A stretch of DNA of 40,074 nt from a virus. How positions within the stretch are numbered: position 1 is the first letter of the stretch; each line of letters starts with the position of its first letter. The stretch lies in the IMG/VR virus record IMGVR_UViG_3300037189_010341, positions 1 through 40,074 of that record; one strand, given 5' to 3'. Shown here in pieces: positions 28,532 to 37,500 of the stretch. The translations under genes and the position numbers were made by a program. The notes below the pieces were generated by a model, which saw only the letters and a list, made by a program, of their open reading frames with translations, searched no databases and was not told where the DNA came from.

Positions 28532-30041
28532 AATCCTCGTCATCGGCGGCAATCGCTCCGGCAAATCGCTCTCGACGTTTGTCGAAGACGCACGGGCCGT
28601 AACCGGGCAAGACCCCTACAAGAAATACCCCGAGCGAGACGGCGTACTCGTCATCATCGGGAAGGACTGGAAGCACATAGGGCTGGTCGTTTACCCGTGC
28701 TTGTTCCGTCCCGGGGCGTTCAAGATCATCAAGGACTTGGCCACTGGAGAGTGGAGGCCCTTCAACCCCGCCACCGACGAAGACCGCCGGTGGGAATCCC
28801 GGCCAGCGCCGCCGCTAATCCCGAAGCGGCTGGTCAAATCCACGTCGTGGGTTTTGAAATCGGCCCAGTACATCCAGCAATGCACCCTGCACACCGGCTG
28901 GACAATCTACTTCTTCTCCAGCGAGGGCGACCCTGTACAAGGCTTTAGCGCAGACAGAGTCCACATAGACGAAGACATTAACAACGAGAACTGGGTGCCA
29001 GAGATGCAGGGGCGCATCGTGGACCGCCGTGGACGCTTGTGCTGGTCGGCCATGCCCCATAGCACCAACAACGCTCTAATAAGCCTGAAGGACAGGGCTG
29101 ACGAGCAAGAGGCCCTGCATGGCGAAGAGTCTTCTATCCGGTTGTTCAAGCTGCGGTTCTTGGACAACCCCTATCTAAACGAAAAAGAGAAGCAAAAGTC
29201 CATCGAGCGGTGGGCTGCTGTGGGCGTGGACACGCTGCGGCAGCGTGCGGAGGGCGACTTCATCACGGACTCCGTGCTGATGTACCCGTCATTCGACATG
29301 AGCATCCACGGCTACGCCAGAGAAAACTTGGAGGACGGCCAAGTCCCGCAGAATTGGACCCGCTACGCCGTAATCGACCCGGGCCACACCGTCACGGCCG
29401 TGCTTTTCGCCGCTGTTCCCCCAGACGAGAGCATGATCCTGCTGTATGACCAGCTATATCTGCGGCAATGCAATGCCTCGGTGTTTGGCGAGCAATTTGA
29501 AACGAAGGTCAAAGACCACCAGTTTCACGCCTTCATCATCGACGCCCACGGTGCCCGCATCAGAGACATCGGCTCCGGCAGGTTGCCCAGCGAGCAGTAC
29601 ACCGAACAGATGATGCAGCGAAACATTCGCTCCCAAGTTACCGGCTCAAGTTTCATTGCGGGGTGCGATGACATCCCGGCACGCACAGAGGCCACCCGGG
29701 TCAGCCTGCACATCCGGGCCCAAACAGGCACGCCGCTGCTGCGGGTGCTGAAGAGCGCAATTCCCGATTTAGAGCGGGAAATCAAGCGATACCGCAAAAA
29801 AGTCAACTACGTGGCCGGCGTGCCTGTCGTTACAGACATGCCCAATACCCGAGGGGAGTGCCACATAGTTCAGTGCATGGAGTACCTGTGCGCTTACAGG
29901 CCACGCTATCATGCTCCACCGGAGAAGCCGGAAGCGGAGCCGTGGTGGGTAAAACTGCTGGAACGCCGCAAGAAGCGGCTTGGCGAAGAAGAAGGTGGTT
30001 ACGTAAACTTGGGCCCAACCTATGGAGGAGGATACGGTTAG
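28350..30041 (+). CDS. terL: Large terminase subunit (packaging ATPase and nuclease)
   Basis: The 563-residue protein has Walker A 'GGNRSGKS' at 66-73, Walker B 'VHIDED' at 204-209, and the RNase H-like nuclease residues D343 in 'YAVIDPGH', D398 in 'FIIDAHG' and a last acidic or His-containing helix near 'GECHIVQCMEYLCAY'. It powers packaging and cuts the DNA. A basic N-terminal 20 residues ('RRHPKANPPKIPKIP') precedes the ATPase. Its start is inside the small-subunit gene. Its C-terminus is Gly/Tyr-rich and runs into the next ribosome-binding site (GGAGGAGG). Confidence 0.92.
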   Translation: MPRRHPKANPPKIPKIPSLSQHQLDKIKELQNELRERQLEGLKLYQPTPPQEEIHKCLASEILVIGGNRSGKSLSTFVEDARAVTGQDPYKKYPERDGVLVIIGKDWKHIGLVVYPCLFRPGAFKIIKDLATGEWRPFNPATDEDRRWESRPAPPLIPKRLVKSTSWVLKSAQYIQQCTLHTGWTIYFFSSEGDPVQGFSADRVHIDEDINNENWVPEMQGRIVDRRGRLCWSAMPHSTNNALISLKDRADEQEALHGEESSIRLFKLRFLDNPYLNEKEKQKSIERWAAVGVDTLRQRAEGDFITDSVLMYPSFDMSIHGYARENLEDGQVPQNWTRYAVIDPGHTVTAVLFAAVPPDESMILLYDQLYLRQCNASVFGEQFETKVKDHQFHAFIIDAHGARIRDIGSGRLPSEQYTEQMMQRNIRSQVTGSSFIAGCDDIPARTEATRVSLHIRAQTGTPLLRVLKSAIPDLEREIKRYRKKVNYVAGVPVVTDMPNTRGECHIVQCMEYLCAYRPRYHAPPEKPEAEPWWVKLLERRKKRLGEEEGGYVNLGPTYGGGYG

Positions 30042-30042
30042 C

Positions 30043-30372
30043 ATGGCAAACAACGAAACTTGGACGATGCCCCGGCCGGCTATTGGAGACATCGTGCTGT
30101 TCAGCACTGACATCCACACGTTCAGCAACCCGACCATCGGGTTCGTCGTGCAGGAGCCCGGAGACAGCACCGTCAGAATCCTGACGTTCACGCCCCACGG
30201 CTGGGTAGACAGGCCGTCAGCCCACCACCGCGATGACCCCGAAATCCACGGCGACCACGGCTGGGAGGATTTGGGTGTGTGGCAGTTCGCGCCCATCACC
30301 GAAGCCGTCTACAAGGGCGCCGCGCTAGCAGCCGCCGCGAAGGAGAAGCCAGCACATGTCGGCAGTAAGTGA
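30043..30372 (+). CDS. Small protein between terminase and portal
   Basis: GGAGGAGG lies ahead of the ATG at 30043 at good spacing. An earlier ATG at 30022 is within the large terminase gene. The 109-residue product reads like a compact beta protein ('AIGDIVLFSTDIHTFSNPTIGFVVQEPGDSTVRILTF' in parts) and ends with an Ala/Lys helix. A small SH3-like fold is imaginable. Function unknown. It overlaps the portal start by 17 bases. Confidence 0.6.
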   Translation: MANNETWTMPRPAIGDIVLFSTDIHTFSNPTIGFVVQEPGDSTVRILTFTPHGWVDRPSAHHRDDPEIHGDHGWEDLGVWQFAPITEAVYKGAALAAAAKEKPAHVGSK

Positions 30373-32386
30373 CCTCCTGCGTCAGCTAACCCACACTTGG
30401 GTGAAAAAGCTGAACGCCGCCGTCAAGTACAAGAAGCCCTTCACGGAAGACGCGAAGGAAGCCTCGATGTTTTTTGATGGCGAGCATAACTGGATGTGGC
30501 GGGACAATTACGCGCGCGGTGACAAGGGGTACAACTCCAGCATTGCGCCGCCTAATTTCCGCATTCAGGTGAACAAGGTTTTTGAACTGGTGGATATATA
30601 CGGCGCAGTCATGTACCACCGCAATCCGGTGCGTACCGTGAGCGTGATGGATCATCCAGACCTTCCCCCGGAAGTGTTTGGCATCCACCCAACGCCGGAC
30701 ATGGACATCCGCATGCTGCCCCCCGAGCAGCAGCAGATTCTGCAAATGGCCCTTCAGGAGGCTTCCCTGAAGGAGCAGCGGCGCGGCACCGCGATGATCC
30801 TAGAGAAGTATTTGAACTGGACGCCGCAGGAACTCGACCTGAAGAAACAGGGCCAAAAGTGGGTCAGGGAAGCGCTCATCAAGGGCATGGGCATCATGTG
30901 GACCGAGATGATGACGCTCGACACGTCCACTGACGGCCAGCAGCCGCCGGTGCGGATGGTCGGGTCGTTCTACGACACGGTCGATAACTTTCTCATGGAC
31001 CCGGACTGGGACAACATGGACGATATTCTCTGGTGCGCCAGAAAATGCGTCTATCCGCTGGAGCAGGTCGCGGAAGAATACGGCATCCCAGAAGAAGAAC
31101 TCCGCAAGGCCGTAGACCGCGACTCCGAGATCAAGCTGGACCGCGAGCCAAAGGGCAAGCGAACCAAGGCCAATCTGGAAAACACCAACGAGCTTCTGAC
31201 CATCTACAAGGTTTGGTCAAAGTGCGGGATGGGCGACCGGTTCAAGAACGCCCCGAAGGAACACCGTGGTGTCTTCGACCAGCTTGGCAAATACTGCTAC
31301 GTGGTAATTTGCGAAGGTCTGGATTACCCGCTGAACATGCCGCCAGAGCTTCTGGAGCAGGCCATGTCGGGTGGCGATGACGGTTCTGGGCAACTGCCGG
31401 CCGAGCTAATCGCCAAGACGGCGTGGCCGATTCCCTTCTACTGCGACAATTTCGGGTGGCCGTTCACCCCGCTCTGGTTCCACTGGAAGCCGGGCTACAG
31501 CTACCCCATCAGCCACATTCGTCCGGCTATCGGAGAATTGCGGCTGTTGAACTGGGCGATGTCGTTCGCCGCCACCCGCATCGCCACGTCATGCGAGACG
31601 ATGATTGCCGTGCAGAAGGCTGCGGACCAGACAATCAAGGATCAGATTCTTGCCCCGTCCGAGGGCGGTTTCAAAATCATCGAGATTTCGGAGCTTCTTG
31701 GTCGTGGCATTGGCGACATCATGTCGGTTTTCCAGATGCCGCAGGTTACCAAAGACTTGTGGGACATAATTACCTCGGTTTCAGACCTGTTTGCGCAGCG
31801 CACCGGACTATCTGAATTGGTCTACGGCTATTCACGCTCGGCCTTCAGAAGTGCCAGCGAGGCGCAAATTAAGCAGGAAAATATCAGCGTCCGCCCCGAT
31901 AACATGGCAAACCAGCTTGAAGATGCCATGTCCCTGCTAGCGCGGCGAGAGGCGTTGGCCTGTCGCTGGCTGTTGGAACCTGAAGACGTTGTCCCCGTGC
32001 TTGGCCCCATGGGTGCCATCGCGTGGAAGCAGAACGTGGCGAGCATGGACTTGGTGTCTCTGACACGAGACTTCATCTACCGTATCGAAGCAGGGTCTGC
32101 GAGAAAGCCGAACAAGGCTACTCGCGTCGAGCAGATGCAGATGGCCGTGCAGACGCTCGGGCCAATCGTGTCGAGTCTCATTGGCTCCGGTGTAATTGAG
32201 CCATACAACGCTTTGATGCGCGACTGGGCCGATTCCTTAGACATCGACCCGTCCGCTTATCTGATTTCTCCACCCCCGCCCCCGCCCGTCGCGCCGCCCA
32301 ACGGTCCTCCCCCCGGAGAGCAGGACGCGGCGGGCGGGGAGGGCCCGGCCCCAGAGCCGGCGCCGGCTGCGGAGGAGCCGGCCTAG
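30356..32386 (+). CDS. Portal protein
   Basis: The 676-residue protein has the size and build of a podovirus-type portal: an N-terminal helical part ('VSDLLRQLTHTWVKKLNAAVKY'), 'FFDGEHNWMWRDNYARG', 'NKVFELVDIYGAVMYHRNPVRTV', a strand-rich core with 'YDTVDNFLMDPDWDNMDDI', and a C-terminal helical stem ('AQIKQENISVRPDNMANQLEDAMSLLARREALACRWL' in parts). The last 40 residues are Pro/Ala/Glu-rich, probably disordered. It follows the terminase gene and precedes tail genes, as usual. Confidence 0.85.
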   Translation: MSAVSDLLRQLTHTWVKKLNAAVKYKKPFTEDAKEASMFFDGEHNWMWRDNYARGDKGYNSSIAPPNFRIQVNKVFELVDIYGAVMYHRNPVRTVSVMDHPDLPPEVFGIHPTPDMDIRMLPPEQQQILQMALQEASLKEQRRGTAMILEKYLNWTPQELDLKKQGQKWVREALIKGMGIMWTEMMTLDTSTDGQQPPVRMVGSFYDTVDNFLMDPDWDNMDDILWCARKCVYPLEQVAEEYGIPEEELRKAVDRDSEIKLDREPKGKRTKANLENTNELLTIYKVWSKCGMGDRFKNAPKEHRGVFDQLGKYCYVVICEGLDYPLNMPPELLEQAMSGGDDGSGQLPAELIAKTAWPIPFYCDNFGWPFTPLWFHWKPGYSYPISHIRPAIGELRLLNWAMSFAATRIATSCETMIAVQKAADQTIKDQILAPSEGGFKIIEISELLGRGIGDIMSVFQMPQVTKDLWDIITSVSDLFAQRTGLSELVYGYSRSAFRSASEAQIKQENISVRPDNMANQLEDAMSLLARREALACRWLLEPEDVVPVLGPMGAIAWKQNVASMDLVSLTRDFIYRIEAGSARKPNKATRVEQMQMAVQTLGPIVSSLIGSGVIEPYNALMRDWADSLDIDPSAYLISPPPPPPVAPPNGPPPGEQDAAGGEGPAPEPAPAAEEPA

Positions 32387-32976
32387 TGGATGCAAAACAG
32401 CGAAAACGGTGGCAGAACTTCTGGGTTCGCTATCGGATTAGCAAAGCAGCATTCGACAGGATTGCGTCCAGAAACAACGGTAGATGCGAGATATGCAGCA
32501 GCAATCGCCGCATCTGCGTGGATCACTGCCATGAAACGAAAGCCATCCGGGGCCTACTCTGCACGGGCTGCAACGCAGCCCTCGCGCGATTTGGGGACAA
32601 CCTCGCGGGAGTCCTCCGCGTCACCAAGTACCTCAAGGCACACCTCTCAAGAGCTTCCCGCCAGCATCGTAAGGGCAGGAACAGAGGTGCAGCAGATGTA
32701 TTTGCGTATGTTGTCTGCCGGCCAGACCCCGATGTTCGCGGAAATGTGCGCCCTTCAGCAGCCGCCCGGAACAAGGGGGACGGATCGGGCGTTCATGCAG
32801 GGAAGATCAAATCAAGAGTGGCTAGGCGATATGCCAAAGGATCACGCCGACCGCATCCTGCGAGAGGCGAGGCTGTCCGGCATCAACGTGAGCGGTCGCT
32901 ATTACATGAGTGGACTCGCGGACAAAAGAGGCCACCGCGATCCGGCCGCATGGGTGGACTCCATCGCGGACGTTAA
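32386..32976 (+). CDS. Recombination endonuclease VII-like protein
   Basis: The GTG start overlaps the portal stop and has GGAGGAG upstream. Residues 20-85 match the T4 endonuclease VII domain: C34-x2-C37, 'ICVDHCHETKAIRGLLCTGCN' (in parts) with D46-H47-H49, 'RGLLC' and C62-N63, then D71-N72 and 'YLK'. Endonuclease VII resolves branched DNA before packaging. From about residue 88 on, the sequence is Arg/Gly-rich and lies under the next gene in another phase, so the functional part is likely the first 85-100 residues. Its insertion between portal and tail genes recalls a free-standing mobile nuclease, but this is inference. Confidence 0.72.
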   Translation: MDAKQRKRWQNFWVRYRISKAAFDRIASRNNGRCEICSSNRRICVDHCHETKAIRGLLCTGCNAALARFGDNLAGVLRVTKYLKAHLSRASRQHRKGRNRGAADVFAYVVCRPDPDVRGNVRPSAAARNKGDGSGVHAGKIKSRVARRYAKGSRRPHPARGEAVRHQRERSLLHEWTRGQKRPPRSGRMGGLHRGR

Positions 32977-33190
32977 GAAAGTCGCCGTTGAAAGAAACTT
33001 GTCGGTGTCGGGGATCGTTGACCACAAGGGCGTGCCCCAGCCGCCGCCCCCGCCGAAGCGGCTTTCTGCCTCCCTGACCAAGCGAATGATGGCGGTTGAG
33101 AGGGCGAAAAACCCCGGCATGAAGATGAAGGACCGTGACCTGAAGGAAATGGTCAAGGACAAGTACGGCTACAAAAGGCCAAAGCTATGA
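32687..33190 (+). CDS. Unrecognised virion-region protein
   Basis: The GTG at 32687 (AGGA six bases upstream) is chosen; ATG 32696 is the alternative. The 167-residue protein begins 'VQQMYLRMLSAGQTPMFAEM', then 'MPKDHADRILREARLSGINVSG', 'YYMSGLADKRGHRDPAAWVDS', and 'VAVERNLSVSGIV', and ends basic. This is a soluble helical protein with a Pro-rich loop (PQPPPPP). It begins within the endonuclease VII frame and ends four bases into the next gene. Function unknown. Confidence 0.55.
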   Translation: MQQMYLRMLSAGQTPMFAEMCALQQPPGTRGTDRAFMQGRSNQEWLGDMPKDHADRILREARLSGINVSGRYYMSGLADKRGHRDPAAWVDSIADVKKVAVERNLSVSGIVDHKGVPQPPPPPKRLSASLTKRMMAVERAKNPGMKMKDRDLKEMVKDKYGYKRPKL

Positions 33191-34560
33191 ACACCGCCCA
33201 AGACGTTGTCGATTACCTCCTGACGGCAACCGGCGGTGGGGCCCAAGACGGCGAGCATCGTGCAGTCCGGTCTGCGGTAATCCACGCCTGCCGGGAGGTT
33301 CACCAGACACGCGACTGGCTCTGGTACACGCGCAGCGAGTCGTTCCGTACCGTGCAAACCTCGACCACGGCCTACATTGCGCCGGGCATCCAGTACATCA
33401 CGGTCGCCAGCCAAGAGGGGCTGGTTGTCGGCCGCATCGTGGCGCCGTCCAACATCAGCCTGTATTCGACAACCAGCCGTGTAGCGGCACTGCTTGCCAA
33501 CAACGTCGTGCAGGTAAACCAGTCAGCCGTATCTACCGTGCCGTGTATTACCAAGGCGGCAAACACCACGTCCGGCTCGGCTGTCATTCAGTGCGCCAAC
33601 AACACTGACTTCGACAAGATCGAGGTCAACGCCATCGTCAGCGTTGGCTCCGGCGGAACTGACACCAGCTTGTTTGCCCAGCCTCTGCGGGTCATTGCGA
33701 AGAACTCCGGCGCATCGACCATCACGCTGTCTGGCAACGCCACGGCAACGACCACTGGCACGTACTTCAACTTCGGCCTGCCGTACACGCTGCTGGCGCA
33801 GACGTTCTATGACCTCCCTGCCAACGTCAAGGACATCGACGCCTTGATGACAGAAACGGTTGGCACGATGCACTTCTACGTGTCGCCGCAGGAGTGGCAG
33901 CAGCTTCAGGTCAATACTCGCGGTGCCGGCGAGCCGTACTACTACACGATCATGCGGAGCGACACGAGTTCTGACCGTTACCAAATCCGCTTCGTTGGCG
34001 TGCCGACTGACGGCACGATTGTTTTTTACACGTACCGTTACTTGCCTGACGCCATCCGGCTGATGGGATACGAGCCGTCGTGCAGGCAGGGAACCGCCAC
34101 TGTTTCGGCCAACTCCACGACAGTGACGCTTACCGGCACCACGCTGCCAGTAGACCTGTCGAACAGCGTCATTCGGTTTGGTACTGCCCTGACGGACGCG
34201 GACCCGCTTGGGGCCCTTAGTCCGTTTGTCTACGAGCGAAGAATTGTCTCCCGCACGGGCGACACGACGCTGACGGTGGACTCGCCCCTGCCGGCCATGA
34301 CCAACGTCAAGTACGCGATTTCCAGCATCATCGACGCCAGCCCCACCATGTACACCGCGATTCTGTCGGCTACGGAGATGTGGTACGCACGGCTGGCCGG
34401 CAAGGACGCCGGGTCGGCAACCGCTCTGTTTAACCGCGACATGCGGCTGGCGATGGAGAACGATGTGGTTAGCCCGCTCAACGGCCGGATGTACATGCGG
34501 CACTATCCCACGCCCAGAACCATGGGATACCACTCGCCAATCATGCCGGACAGAGGGTAA
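33187..34560 (+). CDS. Head-tail adaptor / tail tubular A-like protein with inserted beta domains
   Basis: The N-terminal 60 residues ('AQDVVDYLLTATGGGAQDGEHRAVRSAVIHACREVHQTRDWLWY', in parts) and the C-terminal helices ('ILSATEMWYARLAGKDAG', 'NRDMRLAMENDV') fit the helical ring adaptor that joins portal and tail tube in short-tailed phages. Between them, residues of about 118-197 and 301-380 are strand-rich Ser/Thr/Val repeats ending 'TITLSGNATAT' and 'TTLTVDSPLPA'. The same repeat type occurs in the next gene. At 457 residues it is larger than a typical adaptor (about 200), which the inserts explain. Confidence 0.6.
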   Translation: MNTAQDVVDYLLTATGGGAQDGEHRAVRSAVIHACREVHQTRDWLWYTRSESFRTVQTSTTAYIAPGIQYITVASQEGLVVGRIVAPSNISLYSTTSRVAALLANNVVQVNQSAVSTVPCITKAANTTSGSAVIQCANNTDFDKIEVNAIVSVGSGGTDTSLFAQPLRVIAKNSGASTITLSGNATATTTGTYFNFGLPYTLLAQTFYDLPANVKDIDALMTETVGTMHFYVSPQEWQQLQVNTRGAGEPYYYTIMRSDTSSDRYQIRFVGVPTDGTIVFYTYRYLPDAIRLMGYEPSCRQGTATVSANSTTVTLTGTTLPVDLSNSVIRFGTALTDADPLGALSPFVYERRIVSRTGDTTLTVDSPLPAMTNVKYAISSIIDASPTMYTAILSATEMWYARLAGKDAGSATALFNRDMRLAMENDVVSPLNGRMYMRHYPTPRTMGYHSPIMPDRG

Positions 34561-34562
34561 TC

Positions 34563-37500
34563 ATGGGAAAGGCTTTGGTGCAGAATTGGGTCGGCTTGGG
34601 CACGGCTATCAGCCCGTATGTCCTGCCACCGGGGGCGACAGTCCGCCAGAGCAACCTTCAGATCAAGCGCCCCGGCGAGCTTCGCCAAAGGCCCGGCATG
34701 GACTCTGTCTACATGTCGGCGGACTACAGCGAAATCTTGGGCATGTACCGGGTCAGCAATGGCTCTGTCGCGCTCAATGATCTAATCGTTAGCGCACGCA
34801 CGTCTGCAACTGCGAACACCCTCCGCTACCAGACGCCGACTGGGGTGGACGATAGCTGGTCTGTTACTCCCGCATACACAATCACCACCTCGTCTCTGGT
34901 CAGCCCGTCGTTTGCCGAAGACCGGCACGGGCGGATTTATGTGTTTCACGGCAACGGCGTGGACCCGCTGGTGGTGTCCAGAAAAACCAAGCTGGCAACC
35001 ACGGCCGGGCTCGTCGCGCCGACGATTGCCCCGACAGTGACGCCATCTGGGAACGGTTACTTCATCGAGCGTGTCGATGTTCTGGAGGGCGGCGGTTCCT
35101 ACTGGGCGGCTCCAGACATTGTGGTGACGGGCGGCGGTAGCCGTACTCGCGGTGCCAAGCTCAAGGCCATCGTCCAAGGCGGCTCTGTGGTTGCCGTTGA
35201 TGTTGTGGACGGCGGCTCTGGATACCAGACAGCACCGACCCTTACCGTAGACGAGTCTGGCGTTAAGGGCGTTGGCTTTCGCGGCTACGGAGTGATTGGC
35301 GTAGACCCCGGCATCCAAGGGCTTGAGCCGGTATTCATCAGCAGCGCGTCAATCACCAACACCAGCACCAGCGTCTCCAGCGTCGGCCAGATCGAGAGCG
35401 TGCGTGTCGGCGCCACCGTCTCCGGCAATGGCATTCAGTCTGGCACCACAGTGCTTTCCCGCGACCCTGTTGCCCGCAGCCTCACGCTTTCGCTCGCCGC
35501 CCAAGCGACCAACGCCTCGGCGCAGCTTACGTTCAACGAGGGCGTTCGCACCGGCAGCACCGGCAGCACGTCGCACGGCCTTAGCCTAGACGTGTCGGCA
35601 ACTACGATAGCGTACTCATTCACGTCTACTGTGACGCTGACCAACGGTCAGGCCGTAATCAGCAACGTCGCCAGCCTCTCGCGTTTGCTGGTCGGCGCCA
35701 TCGTGATTGGCGGCACTGGCGTAGTAGTAGGCACCACGGTGACCGCGATCAACGCCGACACCGGCCAAGTCACGCTATCTGCGAACGCCACGTCGAGCGG
35801 CACGCAGACCCTGACGTTCATGCAGGGTGCTATCGCTACCTATGACGGCGTGAACGGGAAGTACACAGCCCTTATCCCGCTGACTGCCGGAACCAACGCC
35901 AGCACAAGCGTCCAGTCTGTGGGCGCTGGAGCGTCGGCGCTAGTCTCCTTTACCGTGCTGCTCGACACGCTGTCGCGGAACGTCAACATCGGCGGCTCGG
36001 CGGATTCAAGCTGGCCGCTGCAATATAGCTGGCTGGGGGCATCTGCCTCCACGCTAACCACAGCCAACGACTACTGGGTTAACACAGACGATTGCTCGCA
36101 AATCGCCACGAACACCACGATCACTTGGGCATACGCTCCTTATCAGTGGAAGAACAACAACTGGGATTTCTTTGCGTCATTCGCACCAAGTCCTCGCGTT
36201 AATTTCCACAGCCGCTGCCCAATCGCTGTAAAGCAATATCAGACTTCTGGGACGGGCGGCACCACATACACGCCGTTCACGGTTTACTCGGACCTGTACG
36301 CCTACGATTTCGGCTACATCTCGCTGCGGTACTTTACCGGCGGCAGGACGGAACTGGAGACGGCTTCAGACACCAGCGACAAGTGGGTGTGGGTAACGCT
36401 GCCTGTTGGCGTGTCGGTCGCGGGCGTGCCATACGTGGACGTGACGCTGACTCCGGCCAAGAAAACCAGCACAACCAACTACACCACGTACTCCAACTAC
36501 ACCCCTCCTGTTGTCCGCGTGTGGCTCACGTACTGCCCCGACAGTTGGGTCAGCGGAGTCAACGACAACCAGATCAACGTGGGGTGGCGGCGGACAGTGG
36601 GCTCTACACGTCCGGGCACCACCGGGAACTCCACGAACGCCGCGACTGTCACGACTGCCAAGGGGTGGTGGAGCGCTGGCGCTGCCGAAACCGGCGTGTC
36701 ACGTCGCCCAATCGTCAACTTCCGGCAGGGACCGAACCTCGCTGACGGCGTGGGCCTCACGTCCCAAAGCGTGCAGGTGCTGAACACCGGCTCTGGCATG
36801 GAGCTTCAAACCTTCTTCGCCATACAGTTCGACCAAGTAAACGCCTCCCGGCTGTTTGAAGGCCCGAACTTTCGTGAAACCACTGCCGCGTCTAACTACA
36901 CAGACAACTCCATTCTTCGTCCTTCGCCCGGCAATCCGGCAAGCATCGCCTATACGATCAACGACTTGGAGTTTGCGCCGGCTTCTCCGGCGTTTTCGGA
37001 CGAGTGGAACCAGACGTTTAACACAGCCCGATTCAACAAGACGTTCAGCCAGTACAGGCAGCGACTGTACTTCTGGGCAGACAGCATCGACGCGGGGCAG
37101 CAAGGCCCGCCGGGCTTGGTGATGGGAACGCCATCGGTCACGGTGCCGGGCAGCAACTTCCTGACCGGAGACAGGGCGTCGTTTACCCTGCAACAGCGAA
37201 GCGACCTGACCTCGTCGGCAACTTTTAGCCCGAGCTACACATACACGTTCACCGCCCGGCAGATCACGCCTGCCGCCAGCACAAACTCCATCACGTCAGT
37301 AGTGGTGTCCAGTTCTGGGACCAACTACTACGGCACTCCCACGCTCACGTTTACTGGCGTTGGCTATGGGCTGGAGATGGACGCTGTCATATCCGGCGGT
37401 GCAATAACGCAAGTCAACGTGCTGAACGGTGGCTCTGGGTTCACCACATCGCCGGTGGTGACGGCAGTGGCCGAGAAAGCCAAGATCATCCCCGTCATGC

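Noticed and set aside
33523-34533. Long open frame (336 codons) on the reverse strand opposite the adaptor gene
   Set aside because: It is antisense to a gene in a well-ordered late operon, is Arg/Val/Gly-rich and has no upstream ribosome-binding site that stands out.
34665-34690. A GCCCCGGCGAG match inside the large tail gene
   Set aside because: It encodes part of a conserved-looking nozzle N-terminus, lacks the following T-run and hairpin, and is not upstream of a start, so it is a chance match to the leader core.
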